Positions 31,341-41,704 of a stretch of DNA of 64,000 bases are shown here, in pieces. The notes under the pieces were generated by a model that was not told the origin of the DNA, did no database searches, and saw only the letters and a list, made by a program, of their open reading frames with translations. Within the stretch, counting starts at the first letter, position 1; each line of letters starts with the position of its first letter. The DNA is from an uncultured Campylobacter sp. (GTDB taxonomy: Bacteria; Campylobacterota; Campylobacteria; Campylobacterales; Campylobacteraceae), in contig CAKVAF010000004.1 of NCBI GenBank assembly GCA_934718785.1, forward strand, positions 1 to 64,000. Reading direction: 5' to 3'. A program made the translations under genes and the position numbers.

Positions 31341-33242
31341 ATGGCAGGAAAATTAGGAAGCTTGGGCATTAGCTCAGGGGTTTTGACATCAGAATTGCTC
31401 AATAAATTAAAAACAGGCGAAGAAACGGCAATGGTTTCTCCATACACAAAGAAAATCGAGTCTAACACCGCCAAGCAAAAGGCATTGACTGATCTTAAAA
31501 CAAAGCTTTTGAGCTTTCAAACTCAAGTCAGCTCGCTAGGCGATTCCACTGCTTTTGCTAAAAGAAGCGTTACACCTAGCGTTACAGGCGATAGTGCAGC
31601 AGCAAGCCTTAGTGCAAGCAGCGGTGTGAGCGTGCAAAATCTCAATGTCAATGTGACTCAAATTGCTCAAAAAGATGTCTTTCAAAGCAAGGGTTTAAGC
31701 AGCGACACAGGCAAGGTGCTTGATGGCTTTACTGGCGATAAGGCTACTTTCACGCTCATGCAAGATGGCAAATCTTATCAAATCATTATTGGTAAAAACG
31801 ACACTTACACGGACTTGGTCGATAAAATCAATAATGCCACAGATGGCAAAATTCAAGCCAAGCTCATCAACACAGGCGAAGCGAATAACCCTTACCGCTT
31901 GACACTTTCAAGTAAAGACACAGGCGATAAAAACGCTATCACTTTTGTTGATGGCACCATAAATACTCAAGGTGTTGTGACAACGGATGCGGGTGCGACA
32001 AAATTATTTAATAATTTAGGCTGGACCTTGGATAAAAAAACTGCAGCTACGGCGACAACAGGATTTAAACTTGATGATCCAAAGAACGAGTATCATATCA
32101 AGCACTCAAGAAACGCTGAATTTACGCTTGATGGCATTAAAATGGTGCGCCAAAGTAACACGGTTACCGATATCGGCGCAGGGCTTACGCTCACACTCAA
32201 GCAAAAAGGCGAGATCAATTTTGATGTCAAGCAAGACACTGAAGCGCTGGCAAAGTCTATGGACGAGCTTACCACAGCTTATAATGACTTAATGACTAGC
32301 CTTCAAAGCTATACCAAATACGACACCGATACTAAGGTCGCTGGCGAGCTTCAAGGCATTAGCGAAGTTACAAGCATTCGCACGCAAGTGATTGACTCGC
32401 TTTTTCAAACACAATCTATCGAAGGCACAGAAGTGGATAAAAATGGCAACGAGAAAAAAGTCAATGTAATGGTCTCTTTACAGGACTTTGGACTTACTTT
32501 AAGCAAATCTGGGACCTTAAGCTTTGATCAAAGTAAATTTAATGAAAAAGTGGGTAAGGATGTGGATTTTGCTGAGAAATTTTTTGCCGGTGTGAATGGC
32601 TTTGAAGAGCTTAACTATACCACAAATCGCGTGAACATCAATAATGACATTACTTTTAAAACTGGCGATTTTAAAATCAATTTTAACGGACAAACTTATG
32701 ATTTAAGCAAAAATCAAGACGGCACAGCTTTCACGCTCACAGGCAAAACCCCTGAAGAGAGAATGCAAAACCTTGTCAAGCATATCAATAGCTTTAGAAT
32801 CGAAGATTTAGAAGTGAAAATGCAAGAGCTCAACACCACAAATGGTAAAGAATATGTTCTTAATTTTAAAAGCGACAATGGCTCAGCTTTTGAAATCAGC
32901 GGCACTGATACACAGCTTAAATTAATGGGGCTTGAAGCAACTAAAATCACGCCACAGCTTGAATCAGGCACCGGTGTGTTCGCGGATTTAAAAAGCATAC
33001 TTAAGGGTATGACAAGCACGAAATCAGGTAGTGAAGGCAGTCTCACACTGCTTGATAAGCAGCTGACTTCAGACAATAAGTCTTTGACCGATTCAAAAAA
33101 AAGCACACAAGAAAGAATCAACGCGCGTTATGATACACAAGCATCAAAATGGGCGCAGTATGAAAAAATCATCAATAAATTGCAACAACAAGGCAATCAA
33201 ATCGCAAATATGATCAACGCAATGAGCCAAAACAACCGCTAA
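31341..33242 (+). CDS. fliD: Flagellar filament cap protein FliD
   Basis: A 633-residue hook-associated protein 2, which caps the growing filament and guides flagellin assembly. The N-terminal coiled coil (KIESNTAKQKALTDLKTKLLSFQTQVSSL) and the C-terminal coiled coil (TQERINARYDTQASKWAQYEKIINKLQQQGNQIANMINAMSQ) are present and typical. The central D2-D3 part is rich in Thr, Asp and Gly and has the KDTGDKNAITFVDG and GFKLDD-type repeats of surface-exposed domains. Length is close to the C. jejuni protein. It has its own AAGGAG site after flaG. Confidence 0.96.
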   Translation: MAGKLGSLGISSGVLTSELLNKLKTGEETAMVSPYTKKIESNTAKQKALTDLKTKLLSFQTQVSSLGDSTAFAKRSVTPSVTGDSAAASLSASSGVSVQNLNVNVTQIAQKDVFQSKGLSSDTGKVLDGFTGDKATFTLMQDGKSYQIIIGKNDTYTDLVDKINNATDGKIQAKLINTGEANNPYRLTLSSKDTGDKNAITFVDGTINTQGVVTTDAGATKLFNNLGWTLDKKTAATATTGFKLDDPKNEYHIKHSRNAEFTLDGIKMVRQSNTVTDIGAGLTLTLKQKGEINFDVKQDTEALAKSMDELTTAYNDLMTSLQSYTKYDTDTKVAGELQGISEVTSIRTQVIDSLFQTQSIEGTEVDKNGNEKKVNVMVSLQDFGLTLSKSGTLSFDQSKFNEKVGKDVDFAEKFFAGVNGFEELNYTTNRVNINNDITFKTGDFKINFNGQTYDLSKNQDGTAFTLTGKTPEERMQNLVKHINSFRIEDLEVKMQELNTTNGKEYVLNFKSDNGSAFEISGTDTQLKLMGLEATKITPQLESGTGVFADLKSILKGMTSTKSGSEGSLTLLDKQLTSDNKSLTDSKKSTQERINARYDTQASKWAQYEKIINKLQQQGNQIANMINAMSQNNR

Positions 33243-33255
33243 AGAAAGGTAAAAA

Positions 33256-33639
33256 ATGCAAAATAATCTAGCTTACAATGCTTATTCTGAAAATCAAGTA
33301 GGCATAGAATCGCCCGAAAAACTCATAGAAATGCTCTATGAAGGGCTTTTGCGTTTTTGCGCGCGCATTAAAGTGTGCATTCGCAACGAAGATATCGAAC
33401 AAAGAGTGTATTATGTCAAGCGTGCGACAGCGATTTTTATTGAGCTGATTAATAGCCTTGATTATGAAAAAGGCGGCGATGTGGCGTATTATTTAAGTGG
33501 GCTTTATACTAGAGAAATTCAGCTTTTATCTTTGGCGAATTTAAAAAATGACGAAGCCAATGTCGATGAAGTCATCAATGTTGTAAAAGGCTTGCTTGAA
33601 GCGTGGCGCGAAGTCAATCAAGGTTTGCTTGAAAAATGA
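33256..33639 (+). CDS. fliS: Flagellin export chaperone FliS
   Basis: A 127-residue helical chaperone that binds the flagellin C-terminus before export. The family opening AYNAYSENQVGIESPEKLIEMLYEGLLRFCARIKVCI and DYEKGGDVAYYLSGLYTREIQLL are clear. It follows fliD by 13 bp, and the next small gene overlaps it by 4 bp. Confidence 0.95.
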   Translation: MQNNLAYNAYSENQVGIESPEKLIEMLYEGLLRFCARIKVCIRNEDIEQRVYYVKRATAIFIELINSLDYEKGGDVAYYLSGLYTREIQLLSLANLKNDEANVDEVINVVKGLLEAWREVNQGLLEK

Positions 33640-33887
33640 GCGATGAGTTTAAAAAGATGATAAAAAAATTTTTAGCTGATTTTAAACTCGCTCTCATTGA
33701 AGAAAATATCGAGCAAATCAATGCTTTACTCAGCCAGCTGGATGGGCTTTTAAAAAAAGATTTAACACTTGATGAGTTAAAACAGCTTCAAGCTCTTATT
33801 AATGAAGCCAATAAACTCACTCTAACAAAGAAAAACGAACTCGCTCCAAGTCTTCAAAAACTCAAACTCGCACAAAAATTCTTTTAA
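33636..33887 (+). CDS. Small helical protein in the FliT position
   Basis: An 83-residue charged, helical protein overlapping the fliS stop by 4 bp (ATGA). Sequence such as FLADFKLALIEENIEQINALLSQLDGLL is amphipathic. In many flagellar operons fliT, a chaperone of FliD, stands here; the size and character fit, but I see no decisive motif. It is the last gene of the operon and is followed by a copy of the GC-rich motif. Confidence 0.7.
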   Translation: MSDEFKKMIKKFLADFKLALIEENIEQINALLSQLDGLLKKDLTLDELKQLQALINEANKLTLTKKNELAPSLQKLKLAQKFF

Positions 33888-33927
33888 ATACAAAACAAAA
33901 AGCAGATGAGGAAATTTCATAGAAATT

Positions 33928-33955
33928 AAAATTAAAAAACAGCGGCGCGAATTTT
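33928..33955 (+). repeat. GC-rich motif copy between convergent genes
   Basis: AAAAAACAGCGGCGCGA (33934-33950) flanked by AAAATT (33928-33933) and AATTTT (33950-33955). It lies 45 bp after the small fliT-position gene and 30 bp before the end of the convergent GspM-like gene, the same kind of site as the copy after pseI. Confidence 0.6.
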
Positions 33956-33984
33956 GTAATTAATTTGTCGCTATTGATTTGCGT

Positions 33985-34497
33985 CTATTCTTTAAGTTTT
34001 GAAAAGCTGAGTAAAAGCGCGAAATTAAGGCTCAAATCTTCGTTTTTAGTGATATTTAAAGAAACGATTTTAAAAGCCAAAGTGCTTTTTTCTAAGTCAT
34101 TTAAAAAGCTAATCCCCGCAAAAAAGGGCGCGGCGAATTTCAAAAAGACTTGATACTGTTGTATATTTTGTGTACTTTTTTCGCCTGATTTGCTTTTTAG
34201 CTCTTTGAAAGTGATTTTATATTGCTTAGCGAATTTATAAATTTCATCCAAATACGCTTCATTACCGCGTTTGAAATTTTGCAAAAAATTCTCATTTTGC
34301 TTTAGGATTTGCAAATTACTTTGCGCGCCTAAAGATAAAGCACTCTCATCTATGCTTAAGCTTTGTTGGATGTGATTTTTTAAAAAACTCTCACAAAAAG
34401 AAGCCAAATAAAGTGCTAAAAATATAGTTATAAGCAGTATTAAAACGCTTAAAAGCGCCTTTTCTCTTAAGCTTAATTGTTCTAAATTTTTCATCAT
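33985..34497 (-). CDS. GspM/PilO-like membrane protein
   Basis: A 170-residue protein with a short cytoplasmic start (SLREKALLS), one membrane segment at about 13-35, a coiled coil at about 45-80 and a C-terminal small alpha/beta domain (QQYQVFLKFAAPFFAGISFLNDLEKSTLAFKIVSLNIT). This is the shape of GspM and PilO, inner-membrane platform proteins of type II secretion and type IV pilus machines. It overlaps the upstream GspL-like gene by 4 bp. Campylobacter uses a type II-secretion-like system for DNA uptake; a role there is inference. Confidence 0.55.
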   Translation of the reverse strand: MMKNLEQLSLREKALLSVLILLITIFLALYLASFCESFLKNHIQQSLSIDESALSLGAQSNLQILKQNENFLQNFKRGNEAYLDEIYKFAKQYKITFKELKSKSGEKSTQNIQQYQVFLKFAAPFFAGISFLNDLEKSTLAFKIVSLNITKNEDLSLNFALLLSFSKLKE

Positions 34498-35561
34498 CTT
34501 GCCTTTAGAAAAAGAATGAATTGATTATTTTCTTGTTTTTTTTCTTTTAAAAGGAAAAAAACATTACTATAAATGGCGTTTAAAAGCTTATCATTGAGTT
34601 CTTTGGTGTAAATTTTAAAAAGCTCATTTTCATACTCTAAGCTTGAAATTTGCACCTTGCTTTGATAAAAAATATCAAAAATACGCCCCAAGCTTTGCAC
34701 CAATTTATCTTCATTATGAAAGGATTTTAGCTCATTAATGAGTGCGTTTTGCGATGAAATTTTTTCTTCGTTGAGTGAGTTTTTTTCTTCGATTTTGCTT
34801 AGATTTAATCTTTTTTGATCCTCGTTTTCAAGCAAAATTTGACTTTCTAATTCTTCGTAAAGTAGGGTGATTTTAAAACAAAATACAAGCAAAAAGCTAG
34901 CGATAAAACTTAAAATCAAAAAGCTTTTAAAGCTCATCGTGCGTTTGAAAGTTCTTAGAAAATTCACACTTTTTTCTTTGCGCAAAAGCTCTAAGCTTAA
35001 AAGCTTGTTTTTAAGGTTTTTTTCAAAAGCACTTTTTAAGTGATAATTTAAATCAAGTTTTTTAAAAAGTGGGGTTAAATTTTCACTGATGATATAGTCT
35101 TTACATTTAAACTTATGTGCAAGTTCTTTGAAATTTAAAAACTCTAAAAGCTCACTAAAATCATCATTTAAAGGCATTAAATGCTTAGAAATATTTTTTG
35201 CAAAAAGTAAATTTTCTTTATCAAAAAAGGCTAAAAATGATGAATTTTCATTCATTAAAAACACGCAAAATGAGTTTAAATTTTTATCTATTTTACTTAA
35301 ATTTCGCCATAAAACAAGCTCGCAAATACTGATTTGCTTACTTGTATCAAGCTTAATAAATTCACTTAAAAAAATATGAGTTTTTGCACCTTGCCTTAAA
35401 TAAGAAAAAGCATAATCAAAGGAGTTTTCAAGCTCTAAATGCTTGTAAGCTTCATTAAAAAGCTCTTCTTCGCTTTTAAAATCAGTCTCAAGTGCTAAAT
35501 AAAGACATTCATTAAGACTTATAATTTGAACGCTTTTTTCTTTTTTAAAAAAATTTTTCAT
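34494..35561 (-). CDS. GspL/PilN-like membrane protein
   Basis: A 355-residue protein with a cytoplasmic N-terminal domain (about 1-205), one membrane segment at about 208-230 (SFLILSFIASFLLVFCFKITLLY), a coiled coil at about 231-270 and a small periplasmic C-terminal domain. GspL has exactly this plan, with an actin-like cytoplasmic domain; here I do not see clear nucleotide-binding motifs. It lies 48 bp downstream of era on the same strand and overlaps the GspM-like gene. Assignment is by layout and pairing, not by a signature motif. Confidence 0.5.
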   Translation of the reverse strand: MKNFFKKEKSVQIISLNECLYLALETDFKSEEELFNEAYKHLELENSFDYAFSYLRQGAKTHIFLSEFIKLDTSKQISICELVLWRNLSKIDKNLNSFCVFLMNENSSFLAFFDKENLLFAKNISKHLMPLNDDFSELLEFLNFKELAHKFKCKDYIISENLTPLFKKLDLNYHLKSAFEKNLKNKLLSLELLRKEKSVNFLRTFKRTMSFKSFLILSFIASFLLVFCFKITLLYEELESQILLENEDQKRLNLSKIEEKNSLNEEKISSQNALINELKSFHNEDKLVQSLGRIFDIFYQSKVQISSLEYENELFKIYTKELNDKLLNAIYSNVFFLLKEKKQENNQFILFLKAR

Positions 35562-35609
35562 TAAATTTACCCTAAAATTGAATATAAGCTTAAAAATCTC
35601 TCAAATTGT

Positions 35610-36485
35610 CTAATTTTCATCATTCAAAAGCCTTTTGAGTAAATTTTCATCCTTTTGCCAGCCTTTTTTAACCTGCACAAAAAGCTTTAGCATGACCTTT
35701 TTTTCTGCTAGTTTTTCTATTTTAAAGCGCGCTTTTTGGCCTATTCTTTTTAAAGTAGCTGCGTCTTTTCCTATCAATATAGCCTTGTGCGAGGCTGTGT
35801 CTGTGATTAAGATGGTTTCTAAAAAAAGCGTGTTTGGGCTGTCTTTAGCCTTTAAACTTAGCACTTCTACGCAGTAAGGAAGCTCGTCGCTTGTATTTTC
35901 AAACACGCTCTCAAGTATAAAATCCTTGTAAATTTCTCTTTCATTTGTAGATGTCAAAAACTCGCTATCATAGTAAAATGGGTGTTCGGGCATAAATTTA
36001 GCCACTTCTTCTAAAAGTGCTTTTTTGTAGCTTTTTTGACGGCACGAGTAGGGTAAAAGCGCCTTAAAATGCGCACTAAATTTAGCATATTGGCTTATTT
36101 TTTCTAAAACTTGAGAATTTTTGGCTAAATCGACTTTATTTAAGATGAGCAAATGTGGCACTTTAGCATTTAGGCTTAAAAATTCTTCATAATCTTTCGT
36201 ATCATCAAAAATGCTGGCTACAAAAAGGATTAAATCACAATCTTTTATGGCTTTTAAAGCCGAGTTTATCAGCATTTGATTAAAAAGCTTGTCGCTTTTG
36301 TGAAGTCCGGGCGTGTCTGTGATGATGATTTGCGTGTTTTCGTGCATGATAATGGCGTTGATTTTGCGTCTAGTGGCGTTTTGCTTGTGAGAAATGAGAG
36401 CGATTTTAGCGTCTAAAAGCGAGTTTATAAGCGAGCTTTTGCCGGCGTTTGTGCGACCTATAAGGCTTACAAAGCCACTTTTCAC
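35610..36485 (-). CDS. era: GTPase Era
   Basis: A 291-residue GTPase for maturation of the 30S subunit. G1 is [15 protein letters not shown] at about 10-24, G2 near [11 protein letters not shown]3 DTPGLH, G4 NKVD. The C-terminal KH domain has [26 protein letters not shown] and ends in [14 protein letters not shown]. It sits 34 bp after hslU in a minus-strand run starting at rplI. Confidence 0.96.
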   Translation of the reverse strand: MKSGFVSLIGRTNAGKSSLINSLLDAKIALISHKQNATRRKINAIIMHENTQIIITDTPGLHKSDKLFNQMLINSALKAIKDCDLILFVASIFDDTKDYEEFLSLNAKVPHLLILNKVDLAKNSQVLEKISQYAKFSAHFKALLPYSCRQKSYKKALLEEVAKFMPEHPFYYDSEFLTSTNEREIYKDFILESVFENTSDELPYCVEVLSLKAKDSPNTLFLETILITDTASHKAILIGKDAATLKRIGQKARFKIEKLAEKKVMLKLFVQVKKGWQKDENLLKRLLNDEN

Positions 36486-36519
36486 AAAATCACCTTTAAA
36501 ATCTCGCTCATTTTAAATC

Positions 36520-37839
36520 TTATAAAATATATCTTGCTAAGTCTTTGTTTTCCACGATGTCGCCTAGCTTTTCTTGCACCATTTTTTTGCTGACCCTAAA
36601 TTTCTTACCCGCGTAAGTGTCTGCTTCAAAGCTAATATCCTCAAGCAGCTTTTCTATCACGGTATGAAGCCTTCTAGCGCCTATGTCTTGCATTTCTTCA
36701 TTTGCCTGTGAAGCGATTTTTGCGATTTCTTTTATCGCTTCATCATCAAAGCTAAGCTCGAGTTTTTCTGTCTTTAAAAGCTCTATGTATTGCTTTAAAA
36801 GTGAGTTTTTAGGGCGGGTTAAAATTTCATAAAGCGCCTTATCATCAAGACTGTCAAGCTCAACGCGAAGTGGGAAACGTCCTTGAAGCTCTGGGATTAA
36901 ATCGCTTGGCTTGCTTAGATGAAAAGCCCCTGCTGCAATGAAAAGGATGTGATCGGTTTTGACATTGCCTATTTTTGTTTGCACGCTGCTTCCCTCGACT
37001 ATAGGCAGCAAATCACGCTGCACGCCCTCTTTGCTAGGGTCTTGCCTGCTTGAGTTTGCACTAGAAACGGCAACCTTATCAATTTCATCGATAAAGATAA
37101 TGCCCTCATTTTCCACGCGTTTTAAGGCTTCGTTTTTAATGCTTTCTAAGTCTAAAATTTTCTCGATAGCCTCGCTTTCAAGGGCGTTTTTGGCGTCTTT
37201 TATTTTCATTTCTTTTTTGATTTTTTTACTGCCTACGCCTATGACCTTGACGATATCTTGCATAGCATTCATTTCAGGGGGTAAATTTGGATTTGTATCA
37301 AACATACTTTGAGAAAGCTCAAGTTCTATCACGCTTTCATCAAGTGCGCCTTTTCTAAGCTTTGCACGCATTTTTTCAAGGCTGTTTTGATACTCTTTTT
37401 GCTTTTCTTCGCTCACGCCCTTTGGCAAAGGCGGCAGCAGTTTTTCAAGGATTTTATTTTCTATATATTCATCGATTTTGTCTTGATTTTTTTCTTGTTG
37501 TTCTTTTTTTATTAAGCTCATCGCAGCATTTGCTAAGTCTCTTACCATACTTTCAACGTCGCGTCCTACAAAGCCCACTTCTGTGTATTTGCTCGCTTCT
37601 ACTTTGACAAAAGGAAAGCCCATCATTTTAGCTAAACGGCGTGCGATTTCAGTTTTTCCTACGCCAGTTGAGCCTATCATCAAGATATTTTTAGGCATAA
37701 TGTCATCTTGTAAATCCTTGCTTAATAGCATTCTGCGGTAGCGATTTCTTAAAGCTATGGCGATGATTTTTTTCGCATTTTGCTGCCCTATGACATAATC
37801 ATCTAAAAACTCTACAATTTCTTTAGGTGTCAAGTTCAT
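36520..37839 (-). CDS. hslU: ATP-dependent protease ATPase subunit HslU
   Basis: A 439-residue AAA+ unfoldase that feeds HslV. Visible: [13 protein letters not shown] opening, Walker [10 protein letters not shown] at about 57-65, the pore motif [19 protein letters not shown], Walker [12 protein letters not shown], sensor region [19 protein letters not shown] and the C-terminal YIL tail that docks into HslV. The start overlaps the hslV stop by 4 bp. Confidence 0.97.
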   Translation of the reverse strand: MNLTPKEIVEFLDDYVIGQQNAKKIIAIALRNRYRRMLLSKDLQDDIMPKNILMIGSTGVGKTEIARRLAKMMGFPFVKVEASKYTEVGFVGRDVESMVRDLANAAMSLIKKEQQEKNQDKIDEYIENKILEKLLPPLPKGVSEEKQKEYQNSLEKMRAKLRKGALDESVIELELSQSMFDTNPNLPPEMNAMQDIVKVIGVGSKKIKKEMKIKDAKNALESEAIEKILDLESIKNEALKRVENEGIIFIDEIDKVAVSSANSSRQDPSKEGVQRDLLPIVEGSSVQTKIGNVKTDHILFIAAGAFHLSKPSDLIPELQGRFPLRVELDSLDDKALYEILTRPKNSLLKQYIELLKTEKLELSFDDEAIKEIAKIASQANEEMQDIGARRLHTVIEKLLEDISFEADTYAGKKFRVSKKMVQEKLGDIVENKDLARYIL

Positions 37840-38384
37840 TTTTTCTCATCCTCAATCACATAAGTTTTAATGTTTGTGTTGGTGTAAATGCAAAGCTCGC
37901 CGGCGATTTTTAGGCTATCTTTGACGATGATTTCTTCATCTAGCTTAGTGTGCATAGCTAAAGCCCTTGCGGCTGAAAGGGCGAAATTTCCACCGCTCCC
38001 TATGGCTGCGATGGCCCCATCCTCAGGCTCTACCACATCGCCTGTTCCTGAGAGTAAAAACAAATGCTCTCTATCAAGCACTAGCATCATCGCTTCAAGC
38101 TTTCTTAAGTATTTATCCTTACGCCACTCTTTTGAAAAATCAATCGCAGCCTTAAGCAAATCGCCTTTGGAGCTTGAGAGCAAGCTTTCAAACATATCAA
38201 AAAGATTGAAAGCATCGGCTGTGCTGCCTGCAAAACCTGCTAGCACTTTGCCATTATTAAGCTTTCTAATCTTAGTGGCATTGCCCTTTAATACGGTGTT
38301 ACCAAAGCTTACCTGGCCGTCGCCGCCGATGACGGATTTTTTCTTGCCCTTGTAAGCTAAAATCGTCGTTGCGTGAAACATCAT
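37836..38384 (-). CDS. hslV: ATP-dependent protease peptidase subunit HslV
   Basis: A 182-residue proteasome-related peptidase. The N-terminus reads [28 protein letters not shown]; the catalytic threonine is the first T of TTIL, so four or five residues must be removed to expose it, more than the single methionine of E. coli Hsl[15 protein letters not shown] is the usual C-terminal core motif. It overlaps rplI by 4 bp and hslU by 4 bp. Confidence 0.96.
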   Translation of the reverse strand: MMFHATTILAYKGKKKSVIGGDGQVSFGNTVLKGNATKIRKLNNGKVLAGFAGSTADAFNLFDMFESLLSSSKGDLLKAAIDFSKEWRKDKYLRKLEAMMLVLDREHLFLLSGTGDVVEPEDGAIAAIGSGGNFALSAARALAMHTKLDEEIIVKDSLKIAGELCIYTNTNIKTYVIEDEKK

Positions 38385-38827
38385 TCCCCCTTTACTTCAA
38401 GCTTGAAAACGCCGTGAATAGCATGTCCTAGCTTCACTGAAATTTCATAAGTGCCAGTAGCTTTTATAACGCCTTCATTTTCTATGCTTTTTTTATCAAT
38501 TTCTATGCCACTTTGTGCTTTTAAAGCACTGGCAATTTCATCTTTGCTTACGCTACCAAAAAGAGAGCCATTTGCGCCAAGTGGCTTTGTGATAGAAATT
38601 TGCACCGAATTTAGAGTTTCTTTTAGCTTTTCTAAATTTGCAAGCTCAAAGCGTAAATTCTCAGCTTCTTTTTTCTTATCGCTTTCATATTTTCTTAAAA
38701 CCTCAGTCGTTGCAGCTTTTGCAAAACCTTTGCCGATTAAGAAATTTTGTCCGTAGCCATCTTTGACTTCCTTGACCTCGCCTGCTTTGCCAAGTCCTTT
38801 AACATCTTTGATTAACAATACTTTCAT
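38381..38827 (-). CDS. rplI: Large ribosomal subunit protein bL9
   Basis: A 148-residue ribosomal protein with the L9 signature [17 protein letters not shown] at about 25-41 after [23 protein letters not shown], a central helix and a C-terminal domain with [17 protein letters not shown]. It opens the run rplI, hslV, hslU, era. A ribosome site (AAGGAT) precedes the ATG, and a promoter probably lies in the 100-bp gap after argG. Confidence 0.97.
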   Translation of the reverse strand: MKVLLIKDVKGLGKAGEVKEVKDGYGQNFLIGKGFAKAATTEVLRKYESDKKKEAENLRFELANLEKLKETLNSVQISITKPLGANGSLFGSVSKDEIASALKAQSGIEIDKKSIENEGVIKATGTYEISVKLGHAIHGVFKLEVKGE

Positions 38828-38929
38828 TTTTTATCCTTTTTATTGAGGCTTCTTTTGAGCGCTTTTATTTGAATTTTAACTTTGTTTGAAGTTTTAGCTC
38901 AAAATCAAGCTTGATTTAAATTTGCAAAC

Positions 38930-40153
38930 TCATTTGAAACTGTGGCCGTTTTTGCCCGCTATAATGAGCCTTAAGGCATTGAGCTTGATAAAGCCCTCAG
39001 CGTCCTTTTGATTATACACTTCATCTTCTTCAAAAGTAGAATAAGCAGCGTTAAACAAGCTATCCTTAGCACTTTCACGCCCAAGCACAGTAACATTGCC
39101 CTTGTAAAGCTCAAGACGCACGCGCCCATTGACATGCCTTTGTGATTCATCGATTAAAGCTTGTAGCATAAGCCTTTCAGGCGAAAACCAAAAGCCATTG
39201 TAAATCATCGTGGCGTATTTTGGCATAAGCTCATCTTTTAAATGTGCCGCTTCTCTATCTAGCGTTATACTTTCAATAGCTCTGTGAGCCTTAAGCAGTA
39301 TCGTGCCACCCGGTGTTTCATAGCAGCCCCTGCTTTTCATACCTACAAAGCGGTTTTCTACCAAGTCTAGCCTGCCTATACCATGCTTTGCACCCAGCGC
39401 ATTAAGCTTAGCTAAAAGTCCTGCGGGGCTTAATTTTTCGCCATTAATGGCCACTAAATCACCCTTTTCAAAGTCAAGCTCGATAATCTCGCTTTCATTA
39501 GGCGCTTCTTTTGGCGATTTTGTCCAGCGCCACATATCAGGTTCAGGCGCTTTTGCAGGATCTTCTAAAACAAGTCCTTCATAAGAAATGTGAAGTAAAT
39601 TCGCATCCATTGAGTAGGGCGATTTGCCCTTTTTTTTAGAAATATCAATGCCGTGCTTTTGCGCATAAGCAAGTAATTTTTCGCGGCTATTTAAGTCCCA
39701 CTCTCGCCAAGGAGCGATGATTTTAAAATTTGGATTAAAAGCTAAATAGCCAAGCTCAAAGCGCACTTGATCATTTCCCTTGCCAGTAGCACCGTGACTT
39801 AGAGCGTCTGCTCCTGTTTGTAGAGCAATTTGCGCCTGAGTTTTAGCAATTAAAGGGCGTGCTATGCTCGTTCCAAGCAAATATTCACCCTCATACAAAG
39901 CATTTGCTCGAAACATAGGAAAAACATAATCTCGCACAAACTCATCTTTTAAATCTTTAATGAAAATATTTTCTTCTTTTATGCCAAGGCTTAAAGCCTT
40001 TTTACGTGCAGGCTCAAGCTCCTCGCCCTGTCCTATGTCAGCAGTAAAGGTTACAACCTCGCATTTATACTCATCTTGAAGCCATTTTAAAATAATACTT
40101 GTATCAAGCCCACCTGAGTAAGCTAAAACGACTTTTTTAACATCTTTTTGCAT
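38930..40153 (-). CDS. argG: Argininosuccinate synthase
   Basis: A 407-residue enzyme that joins citrulline and aspartate using ATP in arginine synthesis. The P-loop-like [15 protein letters not shown] stands at about 10-24; [27 protein letters not shown] and [17 protein letters not shown] are typical. Full length. It has its own promoter upstream. Confidence 0.97.
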   Translation of the reverse strand: MQKDVKKVVLAYSGGLDTSIILKWLQDEYKCEVVTFTADIGQGEELEPARKKALSLGIKEENIFIKDLKDEFVRDYVFPMFRANALYEGEYLLGTSIARPLIAKTQAQIALQTGADALSHGATGKGNDQVRFELGYLAFNPNFKIIAPWREWDLNSREKLLAYAQKHGIDISKKKGKSPYSMDANLLHISYEGLVLEDPAKAPEPDMWRWTKSPKEAPNESEIIELDFEKGDLVAINGEKLSPAGLLAKLNALGAKHGIGRLDLVENRFVGMKSRGCYETPGGTILLKAHRAIESITLDREAAHLKDELMPKYATMIYNGFWFSPERLMLQALIDESQRHVNGRVRLELYKGNVTVLGRESAKDSLFNAAYSTFEEDEVYNQKDAEGFIKLNALRLIIAGKNGHSFK

Positions 40154-40183
40154 GAAAAATCCTTAGAAAATTTATAAATTTGT

Positions 40184-40189
40184 ATTATA
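40184..40189 (-). promoter_or_regulatory. Probable -10 element of argG
   Basis: TATAAT on the minus strand, 31 bp before the ATG at 40153, with AAGGAT as the ribosome site. I see no clear ARG box. Confidence 0.5.
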
Positions 40190-40320
40190 GCTAAAAATAA
40201 TTAAGCAAAGGTTTGAAAGTGAAATTTTAAATAAAATGCAAAAAATAATAAAATATTAAAATAAAGCATCATCAAGAGTCATCAATTTAGTTTTAAATTA
40301 TCACACTAGCTTTAAAAGCT

Positions 40321-41253
40321 TTATTCAAGCATAGCCTTTGCTTTTTCTAAAAGCTCTTTTGCGCCTTTTGAAATAAACATTTGAGCGAAATTTAAGCCCG
40401 CGTTTTGATACTCGTTTTTTTTAATGATTGATTTTTCTTGTAAAATTTCACTCGCATCAGGTAAGCCCAAAATAGCCCTAAGCTCTATATTTTCATCTTT
40501 TAAGCTCGCATTTACACCTATAGGCACCCCACAACTGCCCTCTAAAGTGGCGATAAACTGCCTTTCAATATGCGTTTCTATCCTAGCTTTTTCATCATTT
40601 AAGCGCTCTAAAAGCTCTAAAAGCTCGTTTTCTTTAATACTCTCAATGCCCAAAGCGCCCTGAGAAGCCGCAGGTATCATCTCATCTAAAGTAAAATCAT
40701 AAATAAATTTCACTTCTTTATCTAAATTTAGCCGCTCAATGCCAGCGCGCGCTAGAATGATAGCATCAAAGTCACCATTTTTAAGCTTTTGAATGCGCGA
40801 ATTGACATTGCCACGAAGCGAGATAATCTCTAAATCGCTTCGCATCGCCAAAAGCTGCATTTTACGCCTAAGGCTTGTCGTGCCTACTTTTGCGCCCTTT
40901 GGCAAGGCTTTTAAGTCTTTATAATTTTCGCTCAGCAAGCTATCATGAATAGCGTGTCTTTTCATCACAGCAGCCAAAACAAGCCCTTGTGGTAGCTCGC
41001 TTGGCATATCTTTTAAACTATGCACGGCTAAATCAGCCCTTCTCTCAAGCATAGCCAGCTCAAGTTCTTTGGTAAAAAGCCCCTTGCCGCCGATTTTGGC
41101 CAAAGGCGTTTCAAGCATCACATCGCCTTTAGTTTTAAAACTCTCAAGGCTTATATTTAAGCTAGGATAAAGTTTTAACAAATTTTCTTTTACAAACTCA
41201 CTTTGCCAAAGAGCGAGCGCGCTTTTTCTCGTGGCTATGATTAAATTTCGCAT
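40321..41253 (-). CDS. hemC: Porphobilinogen deaminase
   Basis: A 310-residue enzyme that joins four porphobilinogens to hydroxymethylbilane. IATRKSALALWQSEFV is the family opening; AVHSLKDMPSELP and TSLRRKMQLLAMR bind the substrate; the cofactor cysteine is in LEGSCGVPIG near residue 233. It ends the run ispB-like, hemA, proS, fxsA-like, hemC and thus shares transcription with hemA. Confidence 0.97.
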   Translation of the reverse strand: MRNLIIATRKSALALWQSEFVKENLLKLYPSLNISLESFKTKGDVMLETPLAKIGGKGLFTKELELAMLERRADLAVHSLKDMPSELPQGLVLAAVMKRHAIHDSLLSENYKDLKALPKGAKVGTTSLRRKMQLLAMRSDLEIISLRGNVNSRIQKLKNGDFDAIILARAGIERLNLDKEVKFIYDFTLDEMIPAASQGALGIESIKENELLELLERLNDEKARIETHIERQFIATLEGSCGVPIGVNASLKDENIELRAILGLPDASEILQEKSIIKKNEYQNAGLNFAQMFISKGAKELLEKAKAMLE

Positions 41254-41254
41254 T

Positions 41255-41704
41255 TTAATCCTTAATGATTTCTACATCGATGATTTCTTCATCCATGTAT
41301 TTATTTTTTTGAAAATTTTGAGTGTATTTTTCATTAAAATTTGAATCTTTTTGATAAGTTTCATCAAAAAATTGCTTTTTAAAGTTCTTATTCGTTTCTT
41401 TATTTTTCATTCTCATATAAAAGCAAAAAATAAGGATTAAAAGCCCTAGAAAAGAGCTTAAAACCCCTGGTATAATGAGCAAAAAAGCAGCTATAATAAA
41501 GCCAAATTGAGCCAGCATTTGCTTAGGGCTTAAAAGCTGAAATTCAAGCATATTTTTCCAAAACACAGCAAGCACCACCACACCTAAAGCAACACTTGCT
41601 AAAAGCAAAATCAAAAAATTACCAAAACCAAAGGCAAGAATAAAGGCTAAAGAGATAAAAAACTCACACAAAAAGGCGGGTAGTAGACTTATGCGGTAAC
41701 TCAT
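41255..41704 (-). CDS. FxsA family membrane protein
   Basis: A 149-residue protein with three or four membrane segments in the first 100 residues, including the FxsA-type stretch LIIPGVLSSFLGLLILI, and a charged, Lys/Glu/Asp-rich C-terminus (about 101-149). FxsA is a cytoplasmic membrane protein named for suppressing phage F exclusion; its normal job is unclear. It overlaps proS by 4 bp and ends 1 bp before hemC starts. Confidence 0.8.
   Translation of the reverse strand: MSYRISLLPAFLCEFFISLAFILAFGFGNFLILLLASVALGVVVLAVFWKNMLEFQLLSPKQMLAQFGFIIAAFLLIIPGVLSSFLGLLILIFCFYMRMKNKETNKNFKKQFFDETYQKDSNFNEKYTQNFQKNKYMDEEIIDVEIIKD

Noticed and set aside
37888..38355. Open frame of 155 codons antisense to hslV
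   Set aside because: Same reason: a shadow of a conserved gene, with no family features.
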